Part shown: in pieces, positions 1-6,687 of the stretch
Position numbering within the stretch: the stretch's first letter is position 1
Layout: every line of letters starts with the position of its first letter
Source: JAENVT01 sp031412355
GTDB lineage: Bacteria; Actinomycetota; Acidimicrobiia; Acidimicrobiales; Ilumatobacteraceae
Length of the DNA: 10,636 nucleotides
Direction of reading: 5' to 3'
Assembly: GCA_031412355.1 (NCBI GenBank)
Contig: JANOCR010000184.1
Location: 1-10,636, forward strand
Program-made: the position numbers and the translations under genes
Notes under the pieces: model-generated
Seen by the model: only the letters and a program-made list of their open reading frames with translations
Told to the model about the DNA's origin: nothing
The model's database searches: none

Positions 1-1215
1 CTGTACGAGACCATCGAGAATCCACTGGTCGGTGTGCTCGCCGAGATGGAACACGTTGGGATCGCCGTCGACATGGTCGAGTTGCGACGTCTCAACGAGC
101 ATCTCACGTCCGAGAGCGAACGCCTGGCCGCCGAGCTGCAGCGAGTTGTCGGCCGCCCATTCAACTTCAACTCTCCGGTGCAGCTGCGCGAGCTGCTGTA
201 CACCGAGAAGCAGCTGGCGCCGCAGAAGAAGACGAAGACCGGCTATTCCACCGACGCCGCGACGTTGTTGAGATTGCGCGACGAATGGCCAGAGTTCATC
301 GATCCGCTGATGCAGTACCGCGAGATGGAAAAGCTCCGAGGAACGTACGGCACTGGCCTGATGGCCGAGGTCGCGCCCGACGGTCGTATTCACGCTACGT
401 TCAACCAGACCGTGGCGCGCACTGGCCGGCTCAGCAGTGACCAGCCGAACCTGCACAACATCCCCGTGCGCAGCGACGAGGGGCGCCAATTTCGCAAGGC
501 CTTCATTCCTGCCCCTGGGTACGTACTGCTGGTGGCCGACTACAACCAGATCGAGCTGCGCTGCATCGCCCATCTCGCCGCAGACCCGGGTCTGATCGAA
601 GCGTTCCGCAGCGGCACCGACATCCACAACGCGACCGCCTCGCGCGTCTTCGGTGTCGAGCCGACCGACGTCACCATCGAGATGCGGTCGAAGGCAAAGA
701 TGGTCAGCTACGGCCTCGCCTACGGCATGGAGGCCTATGGCCTCGGCCAGCGGTTGGGGATTCCGACTGCCGATGCTGCGGTGATCCTCGATGCCTATTT
801 CGTTGCGTTCCCGAATGTGAAGGCGTACATGGATCGCACCGTCATCGAGGCCCGCATGCGCGGCTACACCGAGACGTTGTTCGGCCGGCGCCGGCCCATC
901 CCTGAGCTGTCGAACTCGAACTTCCGCATTCGCCAGGCGGGCGAGCGACAGGCGATGAACGCCGGCATCCAGGGCCTTGCCGCCGACATCTTCAAGGTCG
1001 CCTTGGTTCGCATCCACGCCGCGCTGTCGGAGGTCAACGTCGCCAGCAGGTTGATCCTGCAGGTGCACGACGAGGTGCTGGTCGAGGTGCCCGAATCGGA
1101 GCGCGAGACCGTCGGCCCCATCGTCATCGACATCATGCGCGATGCCGCCCAACTCGACGTCCCATTGGAAGTCAACGTCTCCTGGGGCTCGAGCTGGGCC
1201 TCAGCGAAGGGCTGA
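1..1215 (+). CDS. polA: DNA polymerase I, C-terminal polymerase part (5' end outside window)
   Basis: Family A DNA polymerase, which fills gaps and replaces RNA primers in replication and repair. The frame is open from base 1, so the gene starts upstream; 404 residues remain of a protein usually near 900, and the 5'-nuclease and most of the exonuclease-like domain are missing. Numbering from the first visible codon: the exonuclease-like/thumb join (LYETIENPLV) is at 1-10, the template-binding TGRLSSDQPNLHNIPVRS block around 142-159, motif A VADYNQIELR with metal-binding Asp180, motif B (O-helix) with Arg229, Lys233 and Tyr237, and motif C HDEVLVEV with Asp357-Glu358. All polymerase catalytic residues are present. 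The O-helix residue equivalent to E. coli Phe762 is Tyr, as in mycobacterial Pol I. The gene ends 53 bases before the proposed methyltransferase start, with hairpins between. Confidence 0.97.
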   Translation: MYETIENPLVGVLAEMEHVGIAVDMVELRRLNEHLTSESERLAAELQRVVGRPFNFNSPVQLRELLYTEKQLAPQKKTKTGYSTDAATLLRLRDEWPEFIDPLMQYREMEKLRGTYGTGLMAEVAPDGRIHATFNQTVARTGRLSSDQPNLHNIPVRSDEGRQFRKAFIPAPGYVLLVADYNQIELRCIAHLAADPGLIEAFRSGTDIHNATASRVFGVEPTDVTIEMRSKAKMVSYGLAYGMEAYGLGQRLGIPTADAAVILDAYFVAFPNVKAYMDRTVIEARMRGYTETLFGRRRPIPELSNSNFRIRQAGERQAMNAGIQGLAADIFKVALVRIHAALSEVNVASRLILQVHDEVLVEVPESERETVGPIVIDIMRDAAQLDVPLEVNVSWGSSWASAKG

Positions 1216-1216
1216 A

Positions 1217-1265
1217 GGAGTGTGTGGAGGCCGCCCGGGTGGGCCACAAACACTCCGATAGGAGT
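1217..1265 (+). promoter_or_regulatory. Two mutually exclusive hairpins between polA and the methyltransferase gene
   Basis: Just after the polA stop, GGAGTGTGTGG (1217-1227) pairs with CCACA (1244-1248) and CACTCC (1251-1256), giving 11 base pairs interrupted only by an AA bulge. The same ACTCC (1252-1256) can instead pair with GGAGT (1261-1265) across a GATA loop, which would bury the Shine-Dalgarno AGGAG (1260-1264) of the next gene. There is no T-run, so this is not a classical terminator. The structure is seen in the sequence; a role in polA 3'-end formation or in control of methyltransferase translation is inferred. Confidence 0.4.
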
Positions 1266-1268
1266 CTG

Positions 1269-1973
1269 ATGAGTCACTGGTTCGAGCCGATCGCCGAGCA
1301 CCTCGGCTCGGCCTACTTGAGGTACTCGTTCACCATGGGCACGGTGCAGGAGGTCGACTTCATCGTCGCAACCCTGGAGCTGGGACCGGGGGATCGGGTT
1401 CTCGACGTCGGGTGTGGCCCGGGTCGGCACGCGCACGAGCTCGCTCGGCGGGGAATCGTCGTGCACGGGATCGACATCAGTCAGCGGTTCATCGACCTGG
1501 CGACCGCGGGGGCACCTGATGGGGCGACGTTCGAACGGCTCGATGCCCGCGTGCTGGCGTTCCACGACGAGTTCGACGCGGCGATCTGTCTGTGCCAGGG
1601 CGCCTTCGGGCTGATGACCGAGCCGGGCGAGAACGAGGCCGTTTTGTCGGGGATCGCCTCGGCCTTGAAGCCGGGCGGAACGCTGGCTCTGTCGGCGTTC
1701 AGCAGCTACTTCGCCGTCAAGTACCACGAGGCAGCGACGTTCGATGCGGCCACCGGGGTCAGCCACGAGCGCACCGAGGTGCGCGACGAGGCCGGCGTGG
1801 CGACCGAGGTCGATCTGTGGACGACGTGCTTCACGCCTCGTGAGCTGCGCTTGATGTGTAACAGGGTCGGACTCGATGTCGTCGACCTATGGAGCGTCGA
1901 GCCGGGTGCCTACCGTCCGGCTCCACCGTCGACCGAGACAGCTGAATTCTTGGTGATCGCCCGTCGCGGCTGA
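1269..1973 (+). CDS. Class I SAM-dependent methyltransferase
   Basis: Predicted cytoplasmic methyltransferase of 234 residues; substrate unknown. SAM-binding motif I is VLDVGCGPGRHAHELA (44-59), the acidic residue after strand 2 lies in HGIDIS (Asp69), and the post-motif LKPGG is at 133-137, all typical of the Methyltransf_11/25 type. The C-terminal part (CFTPRELRLM, then an FLVIARR end) is usual for small-molecule methyltransferases of this fold. I chose ATG 1269 because AGGAG lies four bases upstream and the protein then begins SHWFEPIAEHLG; a GTG at 1224 would extend it by 15 unconvincing residues encoded inside a hairpin. Its TGA overlaps an ATG at 1973 that I do not take as the rpsA start. 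It lies between polA and rpsA, but nothing in it points to a ribosome or DNA substrate. Confidence 0.85.
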   Translation: MSHWFEPIAEHLGSAYLRYSFTMGTVQEVDFIVATLELGPGDRVLDVGCGPGRHAHELARRGIVVHGIDISQRFIDLATAGAPDGATFERLDARVLAFHDEFDAAICLCQGAFGLMTEPGENEAVLSGIASALKPGGTLALSAFSSYFAVKYHEAATFDAATGVSHERTEVRDEAGVATEVDLWTTCFTPRELRLMCNRVGLDVVDLWSVEPGAYRPAPPSTETAEFLVIARRG

Positions 1974-1995
1974 TGGAGGCCACGATCTGCGCTGG

Positions 1996-2001
1996 TATCC
2001 T
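1996..2001 (+). promoter_or_regulatory. Possible -10 box for rpsA
   Basis: TATCCT fits the TANNNT form of actinobacterial sigma-A -10 boxes and would start RNA near 2008, leaving a leader of about 50 bases before the TTG at 2060. I see no good -35 element. If real, it means the ATG at 1973 cannot be the rpsA start. Confidence 0.3.
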
Positions 2002-2059
2002 CACTCGGTCCGGAATTCGCCGGGCCATTCTTGCAGTGCTATTCGAAAGCGATTGTCCT

Positions 2060-3511
2060 TTGTCCGATACCACGACCTTCTCCGTAGCCAGCGGTGCCAT
2101 GGGCACCTTCGACGAAGAAGGGAACTACCAGCCCCGGCAAGTCACCGAAGACGACCTGGGCATGTCCTTCGCCGATGCCATCGAAGGCACGATGGTGGAG
2201 GTCGAGGACGGTCAGCTCGTGTTCGGCTCGGTCGTCAAGATCGACAAGGACGAGGTGCTGCTCGACATCGGCTACAAGAGTGAGGGCGTCATCCTCGCCC
2301 GCGAGCTCAGCATCCGTAACGACGTCAATCCTCACGAGATCGTCAAGCTCGGCGAAAAGATCGAAGCCCTCGTCCTTCAGAAGGAAGACAAAGAGGGCCG
2401 TCTGCTGCTCTCCAAGAAGCGAGCGCAGTACGAGCGGGCGTGGGGCACGATCGAAAAGATCAAGGAAGCCGACGGCATGGTCGAGGGTCCGGTGATCGAG
2501 GTCGTCAAGGGCGGTCTGATCGTCGACATCGGCCTGCGTGGATTCCTGCCGGCGTCGCTGGTCGAGCTCCGTCGTGTTCGCGACCTGGCTCCTTACATCG
2601 GCAAGACCGTGCAGGCCAAGATCATCGAGCTCGACAAGAACCGCAACAACGTCGTGCTCAGCCGCCGTGCGTTCCTGGAAGAGACGCAGAAGGAGTCGCG
2701 CGACAGCTTCTTGACCAACCTGAAGCCCGGCGAGATCCGCGAGGGTGTCGTCTCCAGCGTTGTCAGCTTCGGCGCCTTCGTCGACCTCGGCGGTATGGAT
2801 GGCCTCATCCACGTCAGCGAGTTGTCGTGGAAGCACGTCGACCACCCGGGTGCGGTTGTCGCTGTCGGCGATGCCGTCACGGTGCAGGTGTTGGATGTCG
2901 ACTTCGAACGCGAGCGCATCAGCCTGTCGCTGAAGGCCACCCAGCAGGACCCGTGGCAAGAGTTCGCCAGCACTCACGAGGTTGGCCAACTGGTCTACGG
3001 CCGGGTCACCAAGCTCGTCCCGTTCGGCGGGTTCGTGCAGGTCGGCGATGGCATCGAAGGTCTCGTGCACATCAGCGAGATGAGCACGCACCACGTCGAG
3101 GCTCCCGAGCAGGTCGTCACACCCGGCGAAGAGCTGTGGGTCAAGATCATCGATCTCGACCTCGCCCGCCGTCGTATCAGCTTGTCGATCAAGCAGGCAG
3201 CTGAGGGTGGCGAGCTGGCCGAGGAGTACCGCCAGCACTTCGAGATCGACGAGCACGGCAACTGGACCGCCGGCGGCGACGATGCCGAGCGCGAAGCCGC
3301 ATGGGCCGAGTATTACGAGAACAACCCCGACGCCACGCCGGGCGAGGCCGAGGCAGCGGTCGAAGCTGCTTCAGCAGCAGCAGCCGCGGCGGCCGCCGAC
3401 GCACCCGCACCCGCCGAGACTGAGGTTGCCGAGGTTGCCGAGGCTGAGGTCGCTGAAGTTGCCGCCGATGCTCCGGCCGAGGCCTCGCCCACAGCGCCCG
3501 ACGAAGCCTGA
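2060..3511 (+). CDS. rpsA: 30S ribosomal protein S1
   Basis: S1 binds mRNA on the small ribosomal subunit and helps translation start. With the proposed start the protein has 483 residues and four S1 (OB-fold) RNA-binding domains at about 53-121, 139-202, 227-292 and 312-378, as in other actinobacterial S1 proteins rather than the six of E. coli. Diagnostic blocks include DEVLLDIGYKSEGV, VVKGGLIVDIGLRGFLPASL, FGAFVDLGGMDGLIHVSELS and GLVHISEM. The C-terminal ~100 residues are acidic and Ala-rich, with an 11-Ala-like run and EVAEVAEAEVAEVA repeats. The start is uncertain: TTG 2060 gives the plausible N-terminus MSDTTTFSV with GAAAG ten bases upstream; ATG 2099 (MGTFDEEGNY) lacks a Shine-Dalgarno; ATG 1973 overlaps the preceding stop and encodes non-S1-like sequence. 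A strong hairpin follows at 3532-3578. Confidence 0.95.
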   Translation: MSDTTTFSVASGAMGTFDEEGNYQPRQVTEDDLGMSFADAIEGTMVEVEDGQLVFGSVVKIDKDEVLLDIGYKSEGVILARELSIRNDVNPHEIVKLGEKIEALVLQKEDKEGRLLLSKKRAQYERAWGTIEKIKEADGMVEGPVIEVVKGGLIVDIGLRGFLPASLVELRRVRDLAPYIGKTVQAKIIELDKNRNNVVLSRRAFLEETQKESRDSFLTNLKPGEIREGVVSSVVSFGAFVDLGGMDGLIHVSELSWKHVDHPGAVVAVGDAVTVQVLDVDFERERISLSLKATQQDPWQEFASTHEVGQLVYGRVTKLVPFGGFVQVGDGIEGLVHISEMSTHHVEAPEQVVTPGEELWVKIIDLDLARRRISLSIKQAAEGGELAEEYRQHFEIDEHGNWTAGGDDAEREAAWAEYYENNPDATPGEAEAAVEAASAAAAAAAADAPAPAETEVAEVAEAEVAEVAADAPAEASPTAPDEA

Positions 3512-3531
3512 CACCTCGTCCCCGATCAACA

Positions 3532-3578
3532 ACGTTTGATGACTGGCGCCCCGATACGGGGCCGCAGTCATCAGACGT
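3532..3578 (+). repeat. Palindromic hairpin repeat, copy 1 (downstream of rpsA)
   Basis: Arms ACGTTTGATGACT (3532-3544) and AGTCATCAGACGT (3566-3578) pair over 13 bp with one G-T wobble. Inside, G3545-C3565 pairs, a 2x2 internal loop follows, and GCCCCG pairs with CGGGGC around an ATA loop. The total is 20 base pairs. It starts 20 bases after the rpsA stop, where a terminator or 3'-end-stabilising structure would sit, but no T-run follows. The 31 bases 3543-3573 are identical to 10362-10392, so this belongs to a dispersed repeat family. The fold is seen; the function is inferred. Confidence 0.85.
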
Positions 3579-3601
3579 CTGGGAAGGGGTACGGTTCGAG
3601 C

Positions 3602-3754
3602 ATGGCAATCGAGCGAAAGTCGACCAAACCGACGGGCATCAGGAATGAGTCCGGGCAACCGGAGATCGTTCTGGAGATCGATGGACTCACGCTGTCTATG
3701 ACTCCGCCGGAACAATCGACGCCCGCAGAGTCGAAGGACGACGACAAGGATTGA
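3602..3754 (+). CDS. Small hypothetical protein (50 aa)
   Basis: I do not recognise this protein. It has a basic N-terminus (MAIERKSTKPTGIR), a central stretch that could form a beta-hairpin (PEIVLEIDGLTLSMTPP) and an acidic tail (ESKDDDKD). There is no signal peptide, membrane segment or cysteine. ATG 3602 is preferred because GGAAGGGG lies about twelve bases upstream and because reading further upstream would run into the hairpin repeat. The stop is 7 bases before the GTG of the DUF1810 gene, so the two are probably co-transcribed. Codon choice and in-frame position fit a real small gene, but without homologue data this is tentative. Confidence 0.5.
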   Translation: MAIERKSTKPTGIRNESGQPEIVLEIDGLTLSMTPPEQSTPAESKDDDKD

Positions 3755-3761
3755 CGCTGAG

Positions 3762-4232
3762 GTGCCCGACGTCGACCTCGAACGCTTCGTCGATGCTCAG
3801 CGCAACGACTTCGATCGAGCACTCGCCGAGATCGAAGCCGGCCGCAAACGATCACACTGGATGTGGTACGTCTTCCCCCAGGTGACTGGACTTGGTCTCA
3901 GCTCGACCTCGCGCTGCTCTGCAATCGAGAGTCTTGACGAGGCGAGGGCGTTCCTCGTCCACCCGGTGCTCGGCGACCGCTATCGCCGGATCGTCGACGC
4001 CGTGTGGCACCAGGTGGTCGAACGCGGCGTGACGATCAACGACCTCTTCGGCATGCCCGACGACGCCAAGCTCGTGTCGTCGTTGACGTTGTTCGCCGGG
4101 GTGGCCCGGCAACTCGATGCGGCGGACTCCGGTAATGGGGCCTTGATCATGAAGGCAGATGAGATCCTGCAGGCCGCATTCGCGCAGGGTCTCGCCCCGT
4201 GCAAGGCAACGGAGCGGTTTGTCGCTACTTGA
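3762..4232 (+). CDS. DUF1810 family protein
   Basis: A 156-residue soluble, mainly helical protein of the DUF1810 family (sometimes mislabelled calpastatin); biochemical function unknown. Family signatures in order: LERFVDAQ (6-13), KRSHWMWYVFPQ (29-40) followed by GLG, LDEARAFLVHPVLGDR (58-73) and LFGMPDDAKLVSSLTLF (95-111). The length is normal. The C-terminal end (after about 140) diverges from the pattern I know. It starts with GTG; no strong Shine-Dalgarno is visible, and the close upstream small gene suggests translational coupling. It converges on the response regulator gene with only 11 bases between the stops, leaving no room for a separate terminator. Confidence 0.85.
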   Translation: MPDVDLERFVDAQRNDFDRALAEIEAGRKRSHWMWYVFPQVTGLGLSSTSRCSAIESLDEARAFLVHPVLGDRYRRIVDAVWHQVVERGVTINDLFGMPDDAKLVSSLTLFAGVARQLDAADSGNGALIMKADEILQAAFAQGLAPCKATERFVAT

Positions 4233-4243
4233 CCGGCCAGTTG

Positions 4244-4867
4244 TTACGTCAGTTTGACGATGCCCATCTTCACGGCCATCAGCACCGCTTGAGTGCGATC
4301 GCGGGCGTTCAACTTCTCGTAGATCGATGCGAGGTGGTTCTTCACCGTCTTGCCGCTGATGTACAGCCGCTCGGCGATCTCGTTGGTGCCGTAACCGTCG
4401 GCCACGAGTTGCAACACTTCTTCTTCACGAACCGAGATCAACGCGTCTTCGCGGCGCGCCTCGTCGAGCATCGCGGCGGCGAGACGTGGTGACATCGGAC
4501 GGTCGCCATTGGCTGCCAACTGGATGGCGAGGATGACTTCGCTGATCGACGAATCCTTGGTGAGGTAGCCGACGGCACCGGCACGAATGGCCCGGTCAAT
4601 CACATCGCGATCGATGTGCATGGTCAGCATGACGACACGTTGACGGCCGTCGGCCTCGACGAGGCGGCGGGCGGCTTCGACACCGTCCATGCCCGGCATC
4701 GACACGTCCATCAACACCACGTCGGGTTTGTGTTCGAGGGCCAGCTTGATTGCTTCGGCGCCGTCGCTGGCCTCGGCCACGACCTTGATGCCTTCGCTTT
4801 CGAGTGCTCGCCGGATCCCTTGGCGCAGCATGGTGTGGTCATCGACCAGGATTACCGAGAGTCCCAA
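4244..4867 (-). CDS. NarL/FixJ-type response regulator with LuxR DNA-binding domain
   Basis: DNA-binding output protein of the two-component pair encoded here, 207 residues. The receiver domain (about 3-120) has the acidic pair Asp9-Asp10, phosphoacceptor Asp54 in LMDVSMPGMDG, Thr82 and Lys104 in GYLTKDSS. The LuxR-type helix-turn-helix occupies about 144-201 (LISVREEEVLQLVADG, TNEIAERLYIS, recognition helix KTVKNHLASIYEKL). The start is TTG: reading begins MGLSVILVDDH at the domain edge, and AGGAGA lies six bases upstream. The start lies inside the kinase gene (16-base overlap), so translation is probably coupled. Target genes are unknown; the divergent kinase/coaE spacer is a candidate for autoregulation, which is inference. 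Confidence 0.95.
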   Translation of the reverse strand: MGLSVILVDDHTMLRQGIRRALESEGIKVVAEASDGAEAIKLALEHKPDVVLMDVSMPGMDGVEAARRLVEADGRQRVVMLTMHIDRDVIDRAIRAGAVGYLTKDSSISEVILAIQLAANGDRPMSPRLAAAMLDEARREDALISVREEEVLQLVADGYGTNEIAERLYISGKTVKNHLASIYEKLNARDRTQAVLMAVKMGIVKLT

Positions 4868-6642
4868 CGTTGTCTCCTGTCGTCAGAGCGAAGATGCACT
4901 TGAATCTCCGTGCCACCACGCACTGATGGGCGGATAGCAAGCTCGGCCCCAATTCGGGCTGCTCGCTCGCGCATGCCAATGATGCCATAACTATCGGCGC
5001 GGCTGGTATGCACTCCAAGGCCTACGCCGTCGTCGCGGACCGAGATCGAGGCACTGGTCGTCGTTTCATTGACCGTAACCGTCAGGTTCTTGGCTTGCGA
5101 GTGCCGTTCGACGTTGGTGATTGCCTCGCGCGCGATCTGCCACAACTCGCGTTCTTGCATCAGCGGCAGCCGTCCGGCGATGCGCACTTCGTGGTCGGTC
5201 TGGATGCCGGTGCGCTGCTGCACCCTGGTCAGGAAGTCGCGCACGATGCTGGCCAGGTCGTAGGTGTCGGTGACCTCGGTGCGCAGATCGAACAGGGTGT
5301 CGCGCACATCGGAGACGACGGCCGTCACCTGCGTACGCAGGTCCTCCAACACAGGAATGATCTCGCCACCGTCGGCAGCGATCGAGCGGGCCCGGTCGAC
5401 CTCGTAGCCGATCATCGCTAGCGACGAGCCGATGTGGTCGTGCAGATCACGGGCGATGCGTGAACGCTCTTCGTCGGCGGCGAGAGTGCGGATCCGACCG
5501 AACATGCGGGCGTTGTCAATGGCGATGCCGAACGGTTCGGTGAGACCGTGGACGATCTCCGCCTGTTGCTGTCCGAACGCGTCGGGTTGATCGGCCTCAA
5601 CAGCGATCAGGCCGACGAGTGCACCGCGAGCGCGCAGCGCGGCGTACAAGCCGCTGCGCGCCGACGCGGACACGCCACCGCGGAAGCTCAATTCGTCGAT
5701 GCGCACGGTGCGCGGCGAGTCCATCGCCGCACGAAGGCCCTCGGGTAGCCGGTCGAGTTGGAACGACGAAGGTGGGGTGAAACCGAGGGCGCGGATGGGC
5801 TCGACCGCGCGATCGGTGGCGTTGACGAGGAACACCGAGAGTGCGTCGTGGCGCACCATCGCCTGCATCCGCTGCACGGTGGAGTCGAGTACATCGTCAA
5901 GGTCGAGAGATGCAGGCAACGTCTGGGCGACACGTTGCAGCGAGAACAGCAACGAGTTGGCCTCGGCCAGCCGGCTGACGCGGTCGAGTGCAAGTTGCTG
6001 TTGACGCGCAGCTTCGAGGCCGGCCCGGTGCGTCAGACCGCTGGTGAACGCAACAAGGCCGAGGAGGCCCGTCCACAGCAGACCATCGCGAAGCCCGTCG
6101 CGCATGCCGATCTCGTTGGCGTGCCGGGCCGTGACAGCGGCAACAGCCGCGATGCCCAACTGGGCACTGAAGAACCCTCCCGCGGCGAACCCGGCGAGCA
6201 TGCCGCTGGGGATCAGGCAGAGAGCGAACGGCGACGCCCAGGCACCCGTAGCCAACACGACGATCAGGTGCAAGGCCTGCTCGGCGATAATGCGGATGCG
6301 CACCTTGTTGTCGTCGCGGTACGGCACCGGCCGAATGCATGTGACGATGGCATACACGCTGACGATCACGGCCGAGGCGATCAGCTTCCAGTTGTCCCAG
6401 CTGAAATCGGACCTCGAGCGTGCGAGTGCGCCTGCTAGTGCGGCGAGTCGGAATGGCCACAGCGGCGCCGCAGTCAGGCTGGGGATCGGTGCCGGTGCTG
6501 GTGCCCTGGTGGAGCGACGCTCGACGCCCCCGGGGGGTGAGGCGTGCACCCGGCGGCGCTCGACCAACGGCCAGCTGAGCGACATCTGATCGCGCTGGGG
6601 AGGATCGTTGCCGCGTACACGCTGGTCAACATCTTCGCCCAT
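4852..6642 (-). CDS. Membrane-anchored GAF-domain sensor histidine kinase (NarX/DesK-type HisKA_3)
   Basis: Sensor kinase of 596 residues that should phosphorylate the overlapping response regulator. After a Pro/Arg-rich cytoplasmic N-terminus (1-60) come hydrophobic segments at about 61-73, 85-104, 120-144, 146-171 and 187-201, so it is a polytopic inner-membrane protein. A short coiled-coil linker (205-240) leads to a GAF domain (about 240-380), then HisKA_3 with phosphoacceptor His401 in RIARDLHDHIGSSL, and a HATPase_c domain with N-box REAITNVERHS (Asn510), G1 DDGVGLG (537-543), G2 GIIGMRERA (553-561) and the late GG (576-577). All kinase residues look intact. The ligand is unknown; I see no haem-ligand signature that I could defend. 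ATG 6642 follows a TATCAT box; an internal ATG at 6585 lacks a Shine-Dalgarno. Confidence 0.93.
   Translation of the reverse strand: MGEDVDQRVRGNDPPQRDQMSLSWPLVERRRVHASPPGGVERRSTRAPAPAPIPSLTAAPLWPFRLAALAGALARSRSDFSWDNWKLIASAVIVSVYAIVTCIRPVPYRDDNKVRIRIIAEQALHLIVVLATGAWASPFALCLIPSGMLAGFAAGGFFSAQLGIAAVAAVTARHANEIGMRDGLRDGLLWTGLLGLVAFTSGLTHRAGLEAARQQQLALDRVSRLAEANSLLFSLQRVAQTLPASLDLDDVLDSTVQRMQAMVRHDALSVFLVNATDRAVEPIRALGFTPPSSFQLDRLPEGLRAAMDSPRTVRIDELSFRGGVSASARSGLYAALRARGALVGLIAVEADQPDAFGQQQAEIVHGLTEPFGIAIDNARMFGRIRTLAADEERSRIARDLHDHIGSSLAMIGYEVDRARSIAADGGEIIPVLEDLRTQVTAVVSDVRDTLFDLRTEVTDTYDLASIVRDFLTRVQQRTGIQTDHEVRIAGRLPLMQERELWQIAREAITNVERHSQAKNLTVTVNETTTSASISVRDDGVGLGVHTSRADSYGIIGMRERAARIGAELAIRPSVRGGTEIQVHLRSDDRRQRWDSR
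4873..4878 (-). promoter_or_regulatory. Shine-Dalgarno that fixes the TTG start of the response regulator
   Basis: On the minus strand AGGAGA ends six bases before TTG at 4867. It lies within the last codons of the histidine kinase gene (RRQRWDSR end), so ribosomes ending the kinase can restart on the regulator. Confidence 0.75.
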
Positions 6643-6650
6643 CGAACGAG

Positions 6651-6656
6651 ATGATA
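6651..6656 (-). promoter_or_regulatory. Predicted -10 box of the histidine kinase gene
   Basis: TATCAT on the minus strand ends eight bases before the ATG at 6642. The expected transcript start is near 6644, giving a leader of about two bases. No clear -35 element is seen. The 57-base spacer to coaE holds this and the opposing coaE box. Confidence 0.45.
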
Positions 6657-6687
6657 CCGAGAGCGCGCCACTTGAGCCGGCGACCAG

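Noticed and set aside
1224..1268. GTG start adding 15 residues to the methyltransferase
   Set aside because: The GTG lies inside the post-polA hairpin with its Shine-Dalgarno too close (three bases), whereas ATG 1269 has AGGAG at four bases and a family-like N-terminus.
864..1766. Minus-strand open frame of 300 codons opposite the polA end and the methyltransferase
   Set aside because: Spans two real genes on the other strand and shows no recognisable domain.
2039..3256. Long minus-strand open frame (405 codons) opposite rpsA
   Set aside because: It is the antisense of well-conserved S1 domains; the translation is an Asp/Leu-rich shadow with no motif, a known effect of high-GC codon use.
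3579..3601. Intrinsic terminator T-run after the rpsA hairpin
   Set aside because: The bases after the stem are G-rich, not T-rich, so a classical Rho-independent terminator is not claimed.
3371..3608. Repeat-encoded peptide (MTAAPYRGASHQT-like on the minus strand) recurring at each hairpin copy
   Set aside because: The recurring peptide is simply the translated palindrome; frames differ in context and run into antisense sequence of real genes.
5758..6438. Plus-strand open frame opposite the histidine kinase
   Set aside because: Shadow of the kinase GAF and membrane regions; charge-rich with no family pattern.
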